64,000 nt of DNA from Vitellaria paradoxa (GCA_019916065.1 CM034238.1:2444199-2508198), one strand, 5' to 3'; positions 22,801 to 35,901 are shown, counted from the stretch's first letter. A program made the numbers and translations. Notes: generated from the letters alone by a model not told the origin.

Positions 22801-23722
22801 TTAAATTCGTATTTTATTATAATGTGAGTGATTTAGTTCGTAATTTTGTTTCCTATAAATAAAGTATCATTATTTTTGTTTTCCGGCACCTTTGTATGTC
22901 TCGAACTTTACCCATGTTTTAAAAGATTAGCCTAAAAGTCTGTTTGGCGTGATATAAAATATTAAAAATTTTTTAAAATGTCTAAAATTTTTTATAAGTT
23001 ATTTAGTTTTTATCTCACTGTATAAATTACGAACTCACAAATTATCTCAAATTATTTCGTTTTATCTTACTTTTTATTATTCCGAACGCCCCTTAATTAG
23101 AATAAACTTAAATTCTGAAAACAAATTAAATCATTCTCTTTGAAAATAGCAAAGAACACTTTGTTGCTTTATCAATTATTGTACTACAAAATGTGTCTTT
23201 ACATGGAAAGCTGTTATATATATGTAACATAAAGGCTATATCTCACGTTTGAATATCCAAAAAGCAACTGCATAAATTATTTTAATAGGTTCTTTCCCAC
23301 TAAATAGTTGGATTCCTTATGATTCGTCTATGATGCTTCCTTTTTCAATTATTGGAAAACTTATGATCCATGGAAAAACAGTATATTATATATACCAGCT
23401 GCCCACTTATACATATTTAGTAATTTCAGCACATTTTATGTACGTGATTTAATTACTTACATAAATATGTATATATATATAACTCAAAGAGAAAAGGTTG
23501 GTAATTTCAGTTTAATTAAAAAATAAAATTTATTATTTTATTAATCATATATTGTAATTTGAAAAGCACAATTAATTCAAGCAACACTTTTGTAATTTTT
23601 AATTTGTAAAGTGGGATTATTTATTTAGTTGTTGACTGGGGCCGTGGGAGATATTTTTATTTTTTTTTCTGAAAGGCAAGGATAATTTTATCTCTTTCAA
23701 ATAAAATAAAGATCTTACAAAT
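22801..23722. other. AT-rich spacer with a MITE relic
   Basis: At about 22945-23095, CTGTTTGGCGTGATATAAAA and ATTCCGAACGCCCC form a degenerate inverted pair around GAGATAA-like interior sequence of the dispersed MITE family. The remainder shows no gene or structured repeat. Confidence 0.45.
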
Positions 23723-23725
23723 TAA

Positions 23726-23995
23726 GGCACCGTTTGAGAAGAGTAATCATTAACATGTATTAATGGCTACTTCTTAAACAATGGTTGGACCTTTTTTACC
23801 CTTTTATATTTTAATTTTCTTTTAAACTTTCAAAGGTAAAAATGTCAATTTATTCTTACAAGTTAGCAATCTAAAAAAAATAATAATAACTTTTTTTTCT
23901 TTCTAAACACAAAATTAGCTAACTTTTTTAGCTAACTACTAGTCTAACTTTTTTTTAACTACCATTAGCACATGCTAATTTTTCCAAACGGTGCC
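23726..23995. mobile_element. Harbinger/Tourist-type MITE, GGCACCGTTTG family, copy 1
   Basis: A 270-bp element begins GGCACCGTTTGAGAAGAG and ends TTTTTCCAAACGGTGCC. TAA lies directly outside both ends (23723-23725, 23996-23998). The interior includes AAAATGTCAATTTA and AACACAAAATTAGCTAAC and ends with ATTAGCACATGCTAATT. TAA target duplication and terminal repeat length fit PIF/Harbinger MITEs. Confidence 0.85.
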
Positions 23996-24097
23996 TAAGC
24001 CTAACAACTCTACTATGAAAGATTAAGCAAAACTCATACACAATCAAAATAGCATATAGTCTAAAAAATAAAGAATTCCCAATATCAAATAATCTAA

Positions 24098-24373
24098 GGC
24101 ACCGTTTGAGAAGAGTAGCTATTAGCATGTGCTAATAGTTATATCAATAGTGGTTGGACTTTTTCTATCCTCTTATATTTTAATCTTCTTTTAAACTTTC
24201 GAGGTTAAAAATGTCAATTTACTTTTACAAGTTAGCAACCTAAAAAAAAATAACTTTTTTTTTCTTCTCAAACACAAAATTAGCTAACTTTTTCAGTTAA
24301 CTACTAGCTTAACTTTTTTTAGTTACCATTAGCACTTGCTAATTAGCATATGTTAATTTTCCCAAACGGTGCC
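24098..24373. mobile_element. Harbinger/Tourist-type MITE, GGCACCGTTTG family, copy 2
   Basis: A 276-bp element in the same orientation as copy 1, with the same ends (GGCACCGTTTGAGAAGAG and CCCAAACGGTGCC), flanked by TAA (24095-24097 and 24374-24376). It is about 100 bp from copy 1. The interiors align along their length with substitutions and short indels, so the pair reflects family amplification or local re-insertion. Confidence 0.85.
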
Positions 24374-24784
24374 TAATTCTAAATAATCTTAATGTTTTGC
24401 TTGATTTTCTATTCTAATTTCTTCTGATTTCGTTGGGCTCTCAAATCAATTTTCATTATTAGTTTTTTTAGCTTTATGTGCGGACGAGGATATTGTATCC
24501 AAAGTTTTTGCAAGTTTGACATTGTTTAAGGAATTACAGAATTTCGACTATAATCTCATATAATTTTTTATAGTCTAAGTTAATCTTGAAAGGCTTGATA
24601 ATCTACTTTCTTACTGGAATTTTAACACATAACGCAGCGAATGTTAGCCCAGCTAGAAAGAAAATAGTCGATAGGAACAGGCAATTAAATTGGAAATAAA
24701 AAAATTATAAGAAAAAGGAACAAAATTTTCAGACGCAAATTAATTGGATCCATGCAAAGTTTCCCAAGGTGAACATCTCATGGG

Positions 24785-24997
24785 GGACCAATGGTCCCGG
24801 GTTCGACTCCTTTTGGAGGCAGTCCTTCCTCTAATTGTGGAGGGCCATCTAACAGTCTTCTCGCCTGAGCCGGTCAGCCAGGGCTTGCCTAGACTAGTTT
24901 ACCTCCTCGTGGTTCTTTGTCGGCTAGAGCCACAGGACAGGTTTCACCCAGTGCGCACCCATGAGTAGCGGCTGCGGATTTCTCCCCGACCCCAGAA
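24785..24997 (+). mobile_element. SINE-like retroelement lacking a poly-A tail
   Basis: A GC-rich 213-bp body in AT-rich surroundings is bracketed by perfect 14-bp direct repeats GAACATCTCATGGG (24771-24784 and 24998-25011). Near its start is GGGTTCGACTCC, a good RNA polymerase III B box. No A box is evident, so it may be 5'-truncated or of another type. The 3' end is CTCCCCGACCCCAGAA, without an A run. The open frame through it (24744-24968) has no recognisable protein similarity and I treat it as chance. Confidence 0.75.
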
Positions 24998-25011
24998 GAA
25001 CATCTCATGGG

Positions 25012-27700
25012 ACAAAATTATAATGGAAATGTATCTTTCTAGTAACAGCAAGAAAGCCAATCATGACAGGCAAACAAACAGAAAGAAAAAGAAAACAAAG
25101 ATCAACCATATGTATTTTTATTTATTTATTTTTGCAAAATAAATTTTTATAATTTTCTAAGGTCAATAAGGATGGGCTTGTGATCTGTCAAATAGTGTGG
25201 AGGTCCCCTTGGCAGCTTTTAAGACTTTTCGTGTAACTTGGGTTCTCTAACTCGTTGCCAATCGCACGCTCAATTATTGCTTCTCTTGGGTTCGTCTTCT
25301 TTTCGTTGTCTCCTCTGGGACCAGAGAGAATTATTTTATTGCTAGATTTATTAGTCACCTTTTTTTTTTTTTCCTTTCTAAGATAGAGTAATAAAGAAAA
25401 TCTAAATATAAAAAATTCTAGGTGAAAAATAAAAGAAAAATTGCACATGGGATCTTAACAGGTTGCCTTTTCTCTTAATCATATCATTCGCATTAGGCAG
25501 ATTTGGAGTTCTCTGGCCATTCTTCGTTTTTTGGACATCCTGGGAAATTAACGAATTTTGAATTTTAAGGTGGTCTCTTTTGTATTGATCAACGAGGACT
25601 CTATTGGAAAAACAAAATAAAGATGATTTTCAGTGGATAAGTCATACAAACGACTGTAGTATGATTTTTCAGATTTCTGTCAATATATATTGATTAGTGA
25701 ACCATAGTTGTCTGTCTGGCTGTGCAACAGTGCATGTGCATTCACGGATTATTTATATAAATTATAATAAATACAAGTTGCATGCACCGAATTGTTTCTT
25801 TATATTTTGGGTGTGTTTAGAGTGATAAAAAATGAAAAAAAAATGAGATAAAGTGAGAAAAATTATGAATTCTTAATGCTGCTCACAGTGAAAGAAAAAA
25901 AATTGATTTAACAAAAAATTTATAGAGATTTATAGAGTTTTTTAGAGCTCCAAATGGTGCCTTTATATATATACATATAGATACAAATTTATATTATCTA
26001 AATAATGCCAGAGATTTTGGCTGTCAGTCACCTCTGATTATAAAAAAAAAAAAAAAAAGTTTGATATTCGGACTGATCTGCTTACGTTTTTAGAACTTTT
26101 CAAATTAACTTCTTTAGACTAACTAATTAATTTTTATATTAACCCTAGACAAAGGGAAGTAGAGAAGATATGATTCAGCAGTAAGTGTGGAAGATGAAGT
26201 TCATTTCTTTTGACTCATTTGAGTCCAGAAGGCAACTTGACCAAAGCAGTGAGAGTTGAATTCTCAAACATTGAAATTTGACTCTTCTCAGGGATATCAC
26301 TTGCCTGACGATCCTGATCCCCTCTTTTCTGGGTGTGAACATATGCGCATTTTAAGAGAGACAGAGAGAGAGAGAGAGAGAGAGTCAATATTTTGACAGA
26401 TTGGGATACTAGCCAAATAGCATGTATTCCTGAATATTTGAATGTCATCAAAGGCCCCGTTGAACAATTGGTGATCAGGCGTGAAGATAACGACGACCCA
26501 ATATAAAATGTATGCGCTAGCCGGGTCCTGGAAGATATCTTTACCAGATTATACAATATATGTGTATTTATATATCTATGTAATAAAATAAAACGGATTT
26601 TAAAAATATTTTTTTCATGAATTAAGATTCGACGGTAAAAATTGAATTTTATTCTTCAATGAGTGATTAGGATTTTTTACAAATCAAAATTTCTACTCAA
26701 GACTTTTATTTTTTTGTTTCACATCGCCAAAATACTATAACTTCACTTTTTCTTTTGTATATAAAAGTACTAGAATTGTAACATATGATTTTAATAAATG
26801 TAGTATAGAAAAAAAAACTCCTAGGTTCTTGAAAATTGACTCATTTTCTTTGGGTTTTAAAAAAGAACCCACCTTCTCATGAGTTCCAAAAGTAGACCCA
26901 CTTGCTTAAAAATTTAATATTATTATTAAATTTATATATTTCAATTATATTAGTAATTAAATTAAAAATACAAATAAGAAATTGAGTTGAATTAAGAAAT
27001 ACAAATTAAAAAAGTTTAAATAATAATTAAGCTATTTTTTATTTAATAACAACTCTTACTATTTTTAACATTTAAAAGAAAAAAATATACCGAATATCAA
27101 TTAGATTCAGAGATAATTATTTTTTGAAATTCTTATTTTAAATTTAAATTAGTCATATTAACTGTATTTATTTTATTTTATAAAGCACATATAATTAATA
27201 ATAATAATTTTTTTATTTAAATTATTTTTATAAAACTAATTAATATTTTATATTCATGTTAATTCTATTTTTTATTTTTACAAATATTTAAATAAAATTA
27301 GTTTTTGTGGAATAATTTTCTTTCTAATTTCTAATTTTAAATTTAAATTAATAAGTTTGACTACATCTATATCTACACAATAAAGTACAACACATTTTAA
27401 AAAAGTTCCTCTTACGAACTAAAATCTAAATGTTGCGATTGAGTATTGTTCTTCAACGCAACGAATAGTTGAAATTTTTTACAAATTTTTCCCTCAAACA
27501 CTTGTCTTGTCTTTACGTCACTTTACATTCTTATAAACCATTGAATTGACCTTAATGATAATATTTAAAAAGTTATATTAAGAAAGATAAAAACTTTACT
27601 TCTCAATATTATGTTGTCAAATAAAAAAGGAGAGAGGGTTCAAAAAAATATATATATTTTATTTTAGTTGAAGAGTGTCGTAGGTACGGATTATTCACTA
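25012..27700. other. Gene-poor spacer
   Basis: AT-rich with poly-A runs. Two less AT-rich islands, 25185-25330 and 26215-26545, have no family I recognise. The second is an open minus-strand frame split by a (GA)n run at 26357-26384. No splice-supported gene model could be made. Confidence 0.4.
25809..25962. mobile_element. MITE relic, GTTTGGAGTGATAAAA family
   Basis: Left GGTGTGTTTAGAGTGATAAAA and right GAGCTCCAAATGGTGCC form imperfect inverted ends around an AT-rich interior containing GAGATAAAGTGAG and TTTATAGAGATTTATAGAG, features shared with the copy near 15802. Degenerate. Confidence 0.45.
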
Positions 27701-27715
27701 GTATATAACTATATA

Positions 27716-27718
<3 letters not shown>

Positions 27719-27759
<41 letters not shown>
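27719..27759. repeat. (TA)n microsatellite
   Basis: About 40 bp of uninterrupted TA dinucleotides. Similar but shorter runs occur at many other spacer positions (for example 18820, 29655, 32410, 32627, 40232, 60859). Confidence 0.9.
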
Positions 27760-27764
<5 letters not shown>

Positions 27765-28019
27765 GTTGCAGTTGAGAGGCGTGGACCAAGGATTTGAATT
27801 TCACTTGAGCTGAACAAAAAATTTAAAAATAAAATGGCCTAAGTTATAAAAATTTAGTTGAATAAAGGGTTTAAAAATAAAACGGGTTGGTTACAAAAAT
27901 TTAGATTGGATTAAATTTAACAAAATACATTTTTTAAACTAAAAAAAAAATTCATTAGGTAAAGTAACCAGATTATAATTCAGAATAGTCTTTGGCATAA
28001 TTCCACCCCTAATTGAAAT

Positions 28020-28459
28020 CATCTTTGACAATCTATATTTGCCACTTTTTCGTATCATCTTCCATTCAAATCTTTGGACTGGATTTTCCCTCTTGATGCA
28101 GATTTTATATAATAAATAAGCTCAATTAATTTGACGTATATATATTAGATCAACGATTAATATTTATTTAAAGAAATTTAATGGCTAAGATTTGATGATG
28201 AGTCAGAATGTTTTTGACATAGGTAGACACAAGTGTGTGTCTACACACACGCGTGCACGTACGCACACTAATAGAATTAGAGTTTAATTAATTTATGACT
28301 AAAACCTTTTATCCAACACGGCATAATGTTAAGGTTATATATTTTTTCTACTAATAAATTCTTCTAATTTATTGTCCCTTAATGTGTGAGTGTTCTACCA
28401 GATTATAAAATATATGTTTGCATAGATATACATATACATATATACATATACATATATAC

Positions 28460-28496
<37 letters not shown>

Positions 28497-28715
28497 TGAA
28501 AATGTTGCGGTTGAGCTCATCTTTGACAATCTACATATGCCGCCTTGAAATCTTTGGACTGGACTTTCTCTTTGGTGCATACGTATGCACACGTATACTA
28601 GTAGAATTAGAGTTTAATTTAAATATGACTGAAACGACTGAAACCTTTTATCCAACGCAGTATATTTTTTCTGCTAATTAATTCTTCTAATTTATTGTCA
28701 TCATGTGAGTGTTCA
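28020..28715. repeat. Direct duplication separated by a TA microsatellite
   Basis: The segment 28020-28400 (CATCTTTGACAATCTATAT, AATCTTTGGACTGGA, AGAATTAGAGTTTAATT, CCTTTTATCCAAC, AATTCTTCTAATTTATTGTC, GTGAGTGTTC) recurs in the same order at 28517-28710 with deletions. Between the copies lies a 28420-28497 (TA/CA) tract. Both halves carry a TG/CA-rich 'CACACGTA' spot. No coding content; looks like a tandem duplication. Confidence 0.65.
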
Positions 28716-31700
28716 AGTTATCTTTTCTATTTATTTCTTTTACTTTATTGTCCTTTTCATTTTAATGCAGCAGTCATATGTTTGGTTTACCAAAATAATC
28801 TAAAATTCATTAATTTTTACCAATTTTTTTATAATTTCTTACAATCAAATGTTACTATATATCACTTTTATATTAAATCTTTCTATTTTTATTATATTAT
28901 TTTTTTTTTTGTCAACCAAACACTCAAATATTGTGGGGTCAATCTTAATTTCTGCTATATGTGATTTTTTTTTTTTTTTGTTGATTACTATACGTGATGA
29001 TTACAAAATGGCGGTAACTAATTAATTTGTCATTCACCAAAACTATTCTTGGGCATACGTAGTCACGTATGGGTCTAAAGAGAGGTAAAGCCCCATACCT
29101 CCTCAGATAAACCCTTAGCATACTGGTAAAAATTTCCTATTCTTTTAAGGAATACGCCTCCCCCGCCCGCCCCCCCCCCCCCCCAAAAAAATATATATAT
29201 ATATTTATATTTTCATTTCATATTGCCTTCCTCCCACTTTTTTCTTAAATATTAAATTATTTTCCTTAAATAATTTTTTCATATTTTATAATCTAAAATT
29301 TTAATTTTACAATATAATAAATAAGTTTTCCAATCTATTAATATTTTTATGTTACGTACACTAATAGCAAAAAATTATAACAACGGTTAAATTTAAAAAT
29401 TAATATTTTCGATGTAAAACTAAATCAATAAAATCTAAAAATAATAATCTCTCTATTTACTAAAATATTAAAATAACATATCGTTCAACTACTTGTATAT
29501 AAGTCATAAATTTCTCTACTGAACTACCCATTAAGTCCATGAAGAAGGGAGAGGACTGGCTCCCAAGCCTCTCAATCAATGTGTGTCATACACATAAAAA
29601 CAAACATGAACTTCGAAGCCACCCTCTTTTTGTTCTTATTTAACAACTTGTAATCTTATATATATATATATATATATATTAATCTCTTATAGCAACTTGG
29701 AATCTCGAATCTGACATTTATAATTAATTAACCAACTCTCTACAGAAGAATACAAACAAGCTTATTTTCATTTTATATATTAAACATGACAGTAATAATG
29801 TCAGCTATATGACAAACTATATACACTCATATGTGATGTACAAGTATATTAATAAGCAAAAGAATTAATAAATTATTCATCACGTCTGACATTGGCCCAA
29901 TCAATTGTTGGTAATGCATGCTCAGTTAGCGGCAAACAATGGGTTGGATACCAAAAATGGATGTATCATATTTTGAAGATAATTAATTAATTATATATAT
30001 GTCCTTGTTTAAGGGTGACATTGCTAATTAATATGCATCTATATGATGCCAACTCTATTTCCCTATACAATTGTTAATGGCTGCTGAATTGCATCTCCCT
30101 TGATAAGGTCAGACCCTGGTGATATGATATCAAATTATCGATCATACCCATATACAATCTCCCTTGATAAGGACAGAAATTAAAAAATAGGCAATGATAG
30201 AGCTCCTATATATTAATATCAAAAATAATATTTTATTAAAAAAATCCCTAAAATAACACAAAAACTTTTGAATTCATTATTTTGGATGACAATACTTTTA
30301 ATACGTACTATATAATTATTAAACTGCCATTGATATGTTATTTTAACATCTTACTCTTACAAATTTTTCTACCATAATAGTATCACTTTATTAGTATGTA
30401 TGGGGTCGTTGGATTTATTACAAATTTATACAAATTTTAAATTTTTTACTCACAATACAAATTACGATACTATAATTTATGTAAATTTTTGTTCATTTGT
30501 ACAACTTCAAACATACTCCTAATATAGGCTATGCTATGCTTTTTTATGAAAAATCCACAATTAGAACCGTGGGATAATGACTATCCGAGTCAAGATACTA
30601 AGTTACACACCTGCAAAGACAAGAAATTTGTACTCTTATGTAAGTAACATAATACGTAGTGCTATTTAATGGTTACTTACGCAACATTAGTAGTTAAAAA
30701 ATGGTGCACGTGTTTGTAATACCTTCACGGGTTTACATCAATGTCGCGTTTGTGTGTTAAAAGCGCTGTGTGTTGTTTAGCCAAGGGATGAAAAATCTGG
30801 CACTGTCATCCAAGTAGTCTCTGACCAAATGTCGACAGAAATCAGGTTATTATAAGTATGGTTCATTGAACTTGATGAAATTCAATTCTCGTGTTCTCTG
30901 AGTTAGCAAAGCGACTTAGGTAACCTAGTTTTTTTACAGTTTGTGTAACTACAATTGCAGGTGTACCTATAATTACATGCAAATAATAATAGAATAATAT
31001 ATACTTTCACATAAGTGAAATATATATACGTATAATTCAGTAGTTAATTCAAGGTTTTGGCATAAAAATGGATGAATAATTCACTTTATACCTTAATTTG
31101 TCTTTAATGTAGTGGATTGTGGGTCGGCTGATCTCGTTCACACGAATAGAGGCTACTTTACGAAATTAATCAAGTTACTTTTTGTCATTTCAACTAATTG
31201 TAAAGCTCGAATAATGCGAACACTCTTGAGATGATGTTAATTAGTCGTAATCATGTTCAGTGTTCTGCTTATATAAGCCTTTAAGTCAATTTCCACCGCC
31301 CCCCTTTTTTTTTTTTGAAAAATTATAAAAGAGAGAGACAGTTTCTCTCTCTCTCTATATATATATATGCGCGTATCTAATTATCTCTTAATAATAAATA
31401 TCAAAGTGTGATGGGTTAAGTTAGGTTTACCAAGTGGTAGGTATGCATATCATTTCATTGAATCTCGTACCACATAAGAATTCAACAATTAAGGTGGATT
31501 AGCCATTGCTGGGAATGGATTTTGATTAGTATCCTTCAGGAATCCGTTGATTGAGGAGATAGTTTTGGATACAGAAACTAAAATTATCCTCGCCACTTTG
31601 GTCAACCCAAAATTTTAAGATTTCTTCATGCTTTCAAATTATATATATATATATATATACGCATACATATATATATATGTACTTTATTAATAATAAGAAA

Positions 31701-32396
31701 ATTTTCATCACATAAGAAAAAATATAATTCAATTGGTCATAAAAACGAAAATTAACATTTTATTCGAATTAAATATGACTTTAACTACCTGAATTTAACA
31801 GAGAACATGACCCTAAACAGATTTAATTGGTATCGTGAAATTCATATACCTAACCTCATTTAGTAAAAAAATGTTTGGTTTGATTTAGATTGATTTGGTT
31901 AATTTATTCAATTCCACGATATAAAAAAAAAAAAGACAAATGAGAAAAGAGAAGTGGAAAGAGATTTCCGAAAGCTTTTTGCAGTTTGAAATCGCCACCC
32001 TTCGTTCTCATTAGTCAAACACACATGCCTTTGAATTTCAGAATTAACCAAAATATATGCAAAACGTAGCTCTCAAGATTCCTTCTAGTCCTAACAGTGA
32101 CAACTAACTCGATTGCTTGCCAGCAAGACTATATGTGCATGTATATATATCTATATATATATGTGGGTTTTCAACGTTACAAAGATTTATTAGAAGCCCA
32201 ACTGATGAAGGCTTATAATGGTCAAAGAGAGTGACCAAATTAGAGGTTGTGGCAAACAGATTCACAATCACTTAATCAATTCTATTTAATTAATATCCGA
32301 TCAGTACCTACAAAATTAATTAAGAAAAATAATATTAATGTTGTTACTTTCAATATATAGTTAGGTCGGCTGTAATTTTCATGGACGACTAGAGAT

Positions 32397-32433
<37 letters not shown>

Positions 32434-33270
32434 CCGTAAACGCATGGCAAAGTTTGGCAACACGACTCCTCAAAAAAAAATAAATGATTATGCTCAACCG
32501 ACCTATCACAGTTGCATTTATTTTGTTTTAACTGTAAATTAATAATACCCATCGATGCAGAGATCTGCAAACATCAGGAAGACGCACATCATAAATTAAA
32601 GTAGACCGAGGTGTCCCGTAATCAACATATATATATATATATATATATGCGCTTAATTGTCGCTTGCTGCACATATTAACGCCTAACATGTTGCCTAATT
32701 TCCAGTAAACACATGCAGTAGGGTCTATTGTAGGTTGGGGGGGTGATATTACATTTATGGAGATCGAATTCGATTATGATCTTTAATAAAGTGTACGTGA
32801 ATAATACTCCTCTTGCTATGGAAAATAGTTCAAATAAGATTATATATGTGTATATAACTTTATCTGGCTCACTGAAATGGATTCTTCAAAGCTGCTCAAA
32901 GTAGACTAATGAGTAGATTTGATGTTAATAGATTAATGGGTGTTATTGTAATATTCAAATAGTACGTGGTCTACTTTTATTTAGTAATATATTTGGGGAA
33001 GGTTCTTATATTTCACCCCAAAAAAATTTCTTCATGTACCCAAAAAAAGAAAAATATACCCCTAATCCAGGTCCAACACCACTCTTTGTAAGGACAGTAG
33101 GCCAGACCAAAGTAAAATCAACTCAAGGCCCATAATACCATCCTAAAAGGCCCGGGCTATCGGCCTTCGATGAAAAGAACCCAGATTAATGCCAATGGAG
33201 CCCATTGAGAGGAGGAGGTAACCTGTGAGTATTCAATCCCAGTGGAGAGGGCAGTCTCGGCGAGGGGCAG
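28716..33270. other. Long gene-poor AT-rich spacer
   Basis: I see no gene in about 4.5 kb. Contents are a poly-C run at about 29171-29184, TA microsatellites near 29657, 31355, 31640, 32409 and 32627, and a purine tract near 31330. Short open frames are AT-rich and lack recognisable motifs. Confidence 0.5.
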
Positions 33271-33504
33271 TGGTCGGAGGCATATGGACTATGTTCATCG
33301 TCACCAATCGCTACCACCTGGAACGTATTCAGCTCACTCGGTATGATTCATGGTTTTTCGTGGGTTTGGTTACTTTTTGTTAATGTGTATTGTCTTCGAT
33401 GATCAAATTTTTTCCATTCTATATGCATATATTCGTGGGTAATTGTGTGCATATACATGTTCATGCGTGTGTGTATATATATATATATACAATGCCTTTT
33501 AGGT

Positions 33505-33985
33505 GTTAGTTATAGACGACGGGAAATTGAAAGATTTTTTGGCAGAGCCATTAATAATTTGGGGATATGGTTTTGGATATACACGCCACTCCTTCTGTAC
33601 CTGCCAAATCCAAGGACCGCCACTCCTGGCATTATGGTTTTACCTGGAGATGCCAGCCTTGCGTGTTTATTTGGTGACACTGACACAGGGAAATTTTATT
33701 ACATATATTGTATTTCACTGATATGCTTTGAGCATTTCTACAGCTGATCTCAGGATGTTTACAGTTGACCTTTGCTTCACCCAGTGAAGATGAACTTATT
33801 GCCATGGCAATGCTCTGTCTTGTGAAGACATTTTTCATCCAATTCAAAAAGGATGATACGAGAATTAAGTGCTCTATAGAATCTTTGTTCCAAATGCTCA
33901 GGCCAGCAATATGGGTTTTGCTAGAGGAAGGTATTAAAGTGGTTGTTGTAACTCTTGGATCAGATGTTCTTACGTTCTAAAGGAT
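33505..33985 (+). pseudogene. pfkB-type sugar/nucleoside kinase pseudogene, pseudouridine kinase-like
   Basis: Pieces of a plant pfkB kinase of the pseudouridine-kinase type occur in order but in shifting frames. They are AEPLII (about 33543), then in the next frame GDMVLDIHATPSVPA (about 33563-33607), then PNPRTATPG in another frame. After a gap, TFASPSEDELIAMA and SIESLFQMLRPAIWVLLEEGIKVVVVTLGSD follow (33765-33970). The last segment matches the sheet and helix before the pfkB active site. The catalytic G-A-G-D signature and C-terminus are not present intact; 34110-34345 may be a strongly decayed remnant. At least two frameshifts exist in the first 100 bp, so this copy is dead. Upstream 33240-33340 may hold a leader exon but I cannot confirm it. 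Confidence 0.7.
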
Positions 33986-34345
33986 TGCCTGAATTTCTGA
34001 AAAAATGGTCCTAAAAAAACAAGCCTCGTGGTTCCGGCGGTCAAAAATGTTTTTCTGTCAATGGATGGTTAGAATTTAACTTGAGTTTGGTTAAAAAACA
34101 AGCCTCATAATTTATGGTCGAAGTTACTGATCAGAATTCTTTTCGTGTTTTTCTTCAAAATGAGATGGCAGTCTTTGTTCATAATAGGACTCACTGGACT
34201 GAGTTCAGTAAAGAGGGGGTCACTGTCAGGTCATTTTGAGGCCTCAAATGGATTTTGTACATACCTCAGAGCGACTTTGGTGAGATTTCAAAGTTCAACA
34301 GAATTCCCTGCCAATTGTTCAACTCCCTGCAATAATTCTTCCTAG

Positions 34346-35901
34346 CACTGAAATACCATATGGATTGTCATTTGAGCTTCCATCCCTGTTCAATTTTAAC
34401 CCTCAGCACTAGTATAGTATCGTACCCCACCTTAATGGGCCGTTGGTGGTTGTAATTGTAATTTATGACATTTTGTTTTTGTAATTATTTAAATTTATTT
34501 TTGTATTTTGAAGGCTAAATTTTAGATTGACCAACCTTTGTACTTGTTCACGCATTATTCGAAACTCTTGTGGAGCTTTAAAATTTGTGTTAGCAGATCA
34601 TTTTAGATAAATTGAAATTCATCGAGATAAATTCTAACTAAACTCAAGATTTAAAGAATTATAAATTATATTTAATTTTGATCGACTCAATTTTGTATTG
34701 TGTCAATTCTGATTGACTTGACATGTCTAAATTATACGAAAAATAAATTCGAACTAAACTTTATCAAGTTAAATTTTAACTAAACTCAAGGTTAAAAGAA
34801 TTATAAATTACGTTTAAATTTAACTTAATTTTATGTCGTGTTAGTTTTGATTGAGTTGACGTGTTTAAATTATACAAAACATGGGCGTTGCCAAACTTGG
34901 CCAAGGGAAACTTATCCATCCTTAGAAAAAAATTATACTATTTTTTATATATATATATATTGTCTTCTGTGCTCAATTGTGCTCACCCAAGAGAAGAAAA
35001 AAATTTTAACTCAATACCAATTGTACCCACTCAAAAAAAAAAAAACCTACTTAATACCAGTTGTGTCACCCAATGAAAATAATAAATTTTAATCCAATAA
35101 CATCAATGCCACCTAGTCTATCTAATATAACTAAAAAAATTTAACTTCACTTTGACATTTTTCTCTCTCTTCTCTTTTCTGACAATCAAGCTCTTTCTTT
35201 ATTACTCTCAAGATACCCATCAATCATTGTGTCTTGTGATTAGTGCTCACTCAAACAAAACTTTTTTAACTCCACCTTTGATACGAAGTGAAAGAAAACA
35301 AGAAGATTTAAGGTGGAATTACTTAATACTATGTTTGGAATATAAATTTGTAGAGCGAAAATAAAAAAAAAAAAGTAAAAAATGAAATTATTAAATTTTT
35401 ATTTTGTTGTACTTAATTAATTAAAAATTAAATTTTTTCACAGATATTTGTTAGTTATTTTCGTATTTTTCTATCACAACTCAAAAAATTTAATAACTTT
35501 GACATCATTATTTTATTTTATTTTGTTACTATTTTTTGCATTTTATCCATAAACTCATGTTCATAAACAAAATGTATTTTTTAAGGATTTTTTTAGATAA
35601 TTTTTGTTAAAAAGTAATTTAATAGTATTAAAAGAAACAATAAAAGTAATATATAAAAAATACCTCTTAAAATTGATTTACTGTAATTTACTTTGTTTTA
35701 ATTATAATACTAAAAAATATGAGTGCATAACGGTTTTTATAATTATAAAGATAAAAAATGTTGCCGAGTCTACTTGCAAACGCGGTCTTTCAGAGGCAGA
35801 GTTTAACCATCTGCTGCTAAAACCACTAACCCAATTTCGAGTTTATCAGGGTCGAATTTAGACGGGCGTTCTGCGAATTGATTTCAGATTCTCATCCTCA
35901 A
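34346..35901. other. Spacer, including the HVA22-like gene's promoter region
   Basis: Holds a diverged two-unit tandem repeat (34627-34880) and otherwise AT-rich sequence. The less AT-rich 35760-35901 probably belongs to the 5' UTR of the gene that follows. No clear TATA box could be assigned. Confidence 0.45.
34627..34880. repeat. Diverged tandem repeat (two units of about 125 bp)
   Basis: AACTAAACTCAAGATTTAAAG...GACTTGACATGTCTAAATTATAC (from about 34637) recurs as AACTAAACTCAAGGTTAAAAG...GAGTTGACGTGTTTAAATTATAC (from about 34779). The TTGACATG/TTGACGTG element ends each unit. Confidence 0.7.

Noticed and set aside
24744..24968. Open frame through the SINE-like element
   Set aside because: Coincides with a non-coding retroelement bounded by target duplications; no protein family recognised.
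27770..28012. Possible further hAT element (GAGGCGTGGACC to ATTCCACCCCTAATTG)
   Set aside because: The right end resembles a hAT terminus but the left end is poor and I found no convincing 8-bp duplication.
33670..33760. Coding exon joining the two kinase segments
   Set aside because: The frame between the segments cannot be kept open without several shifts, so I describe the locus as a pseudogene only.
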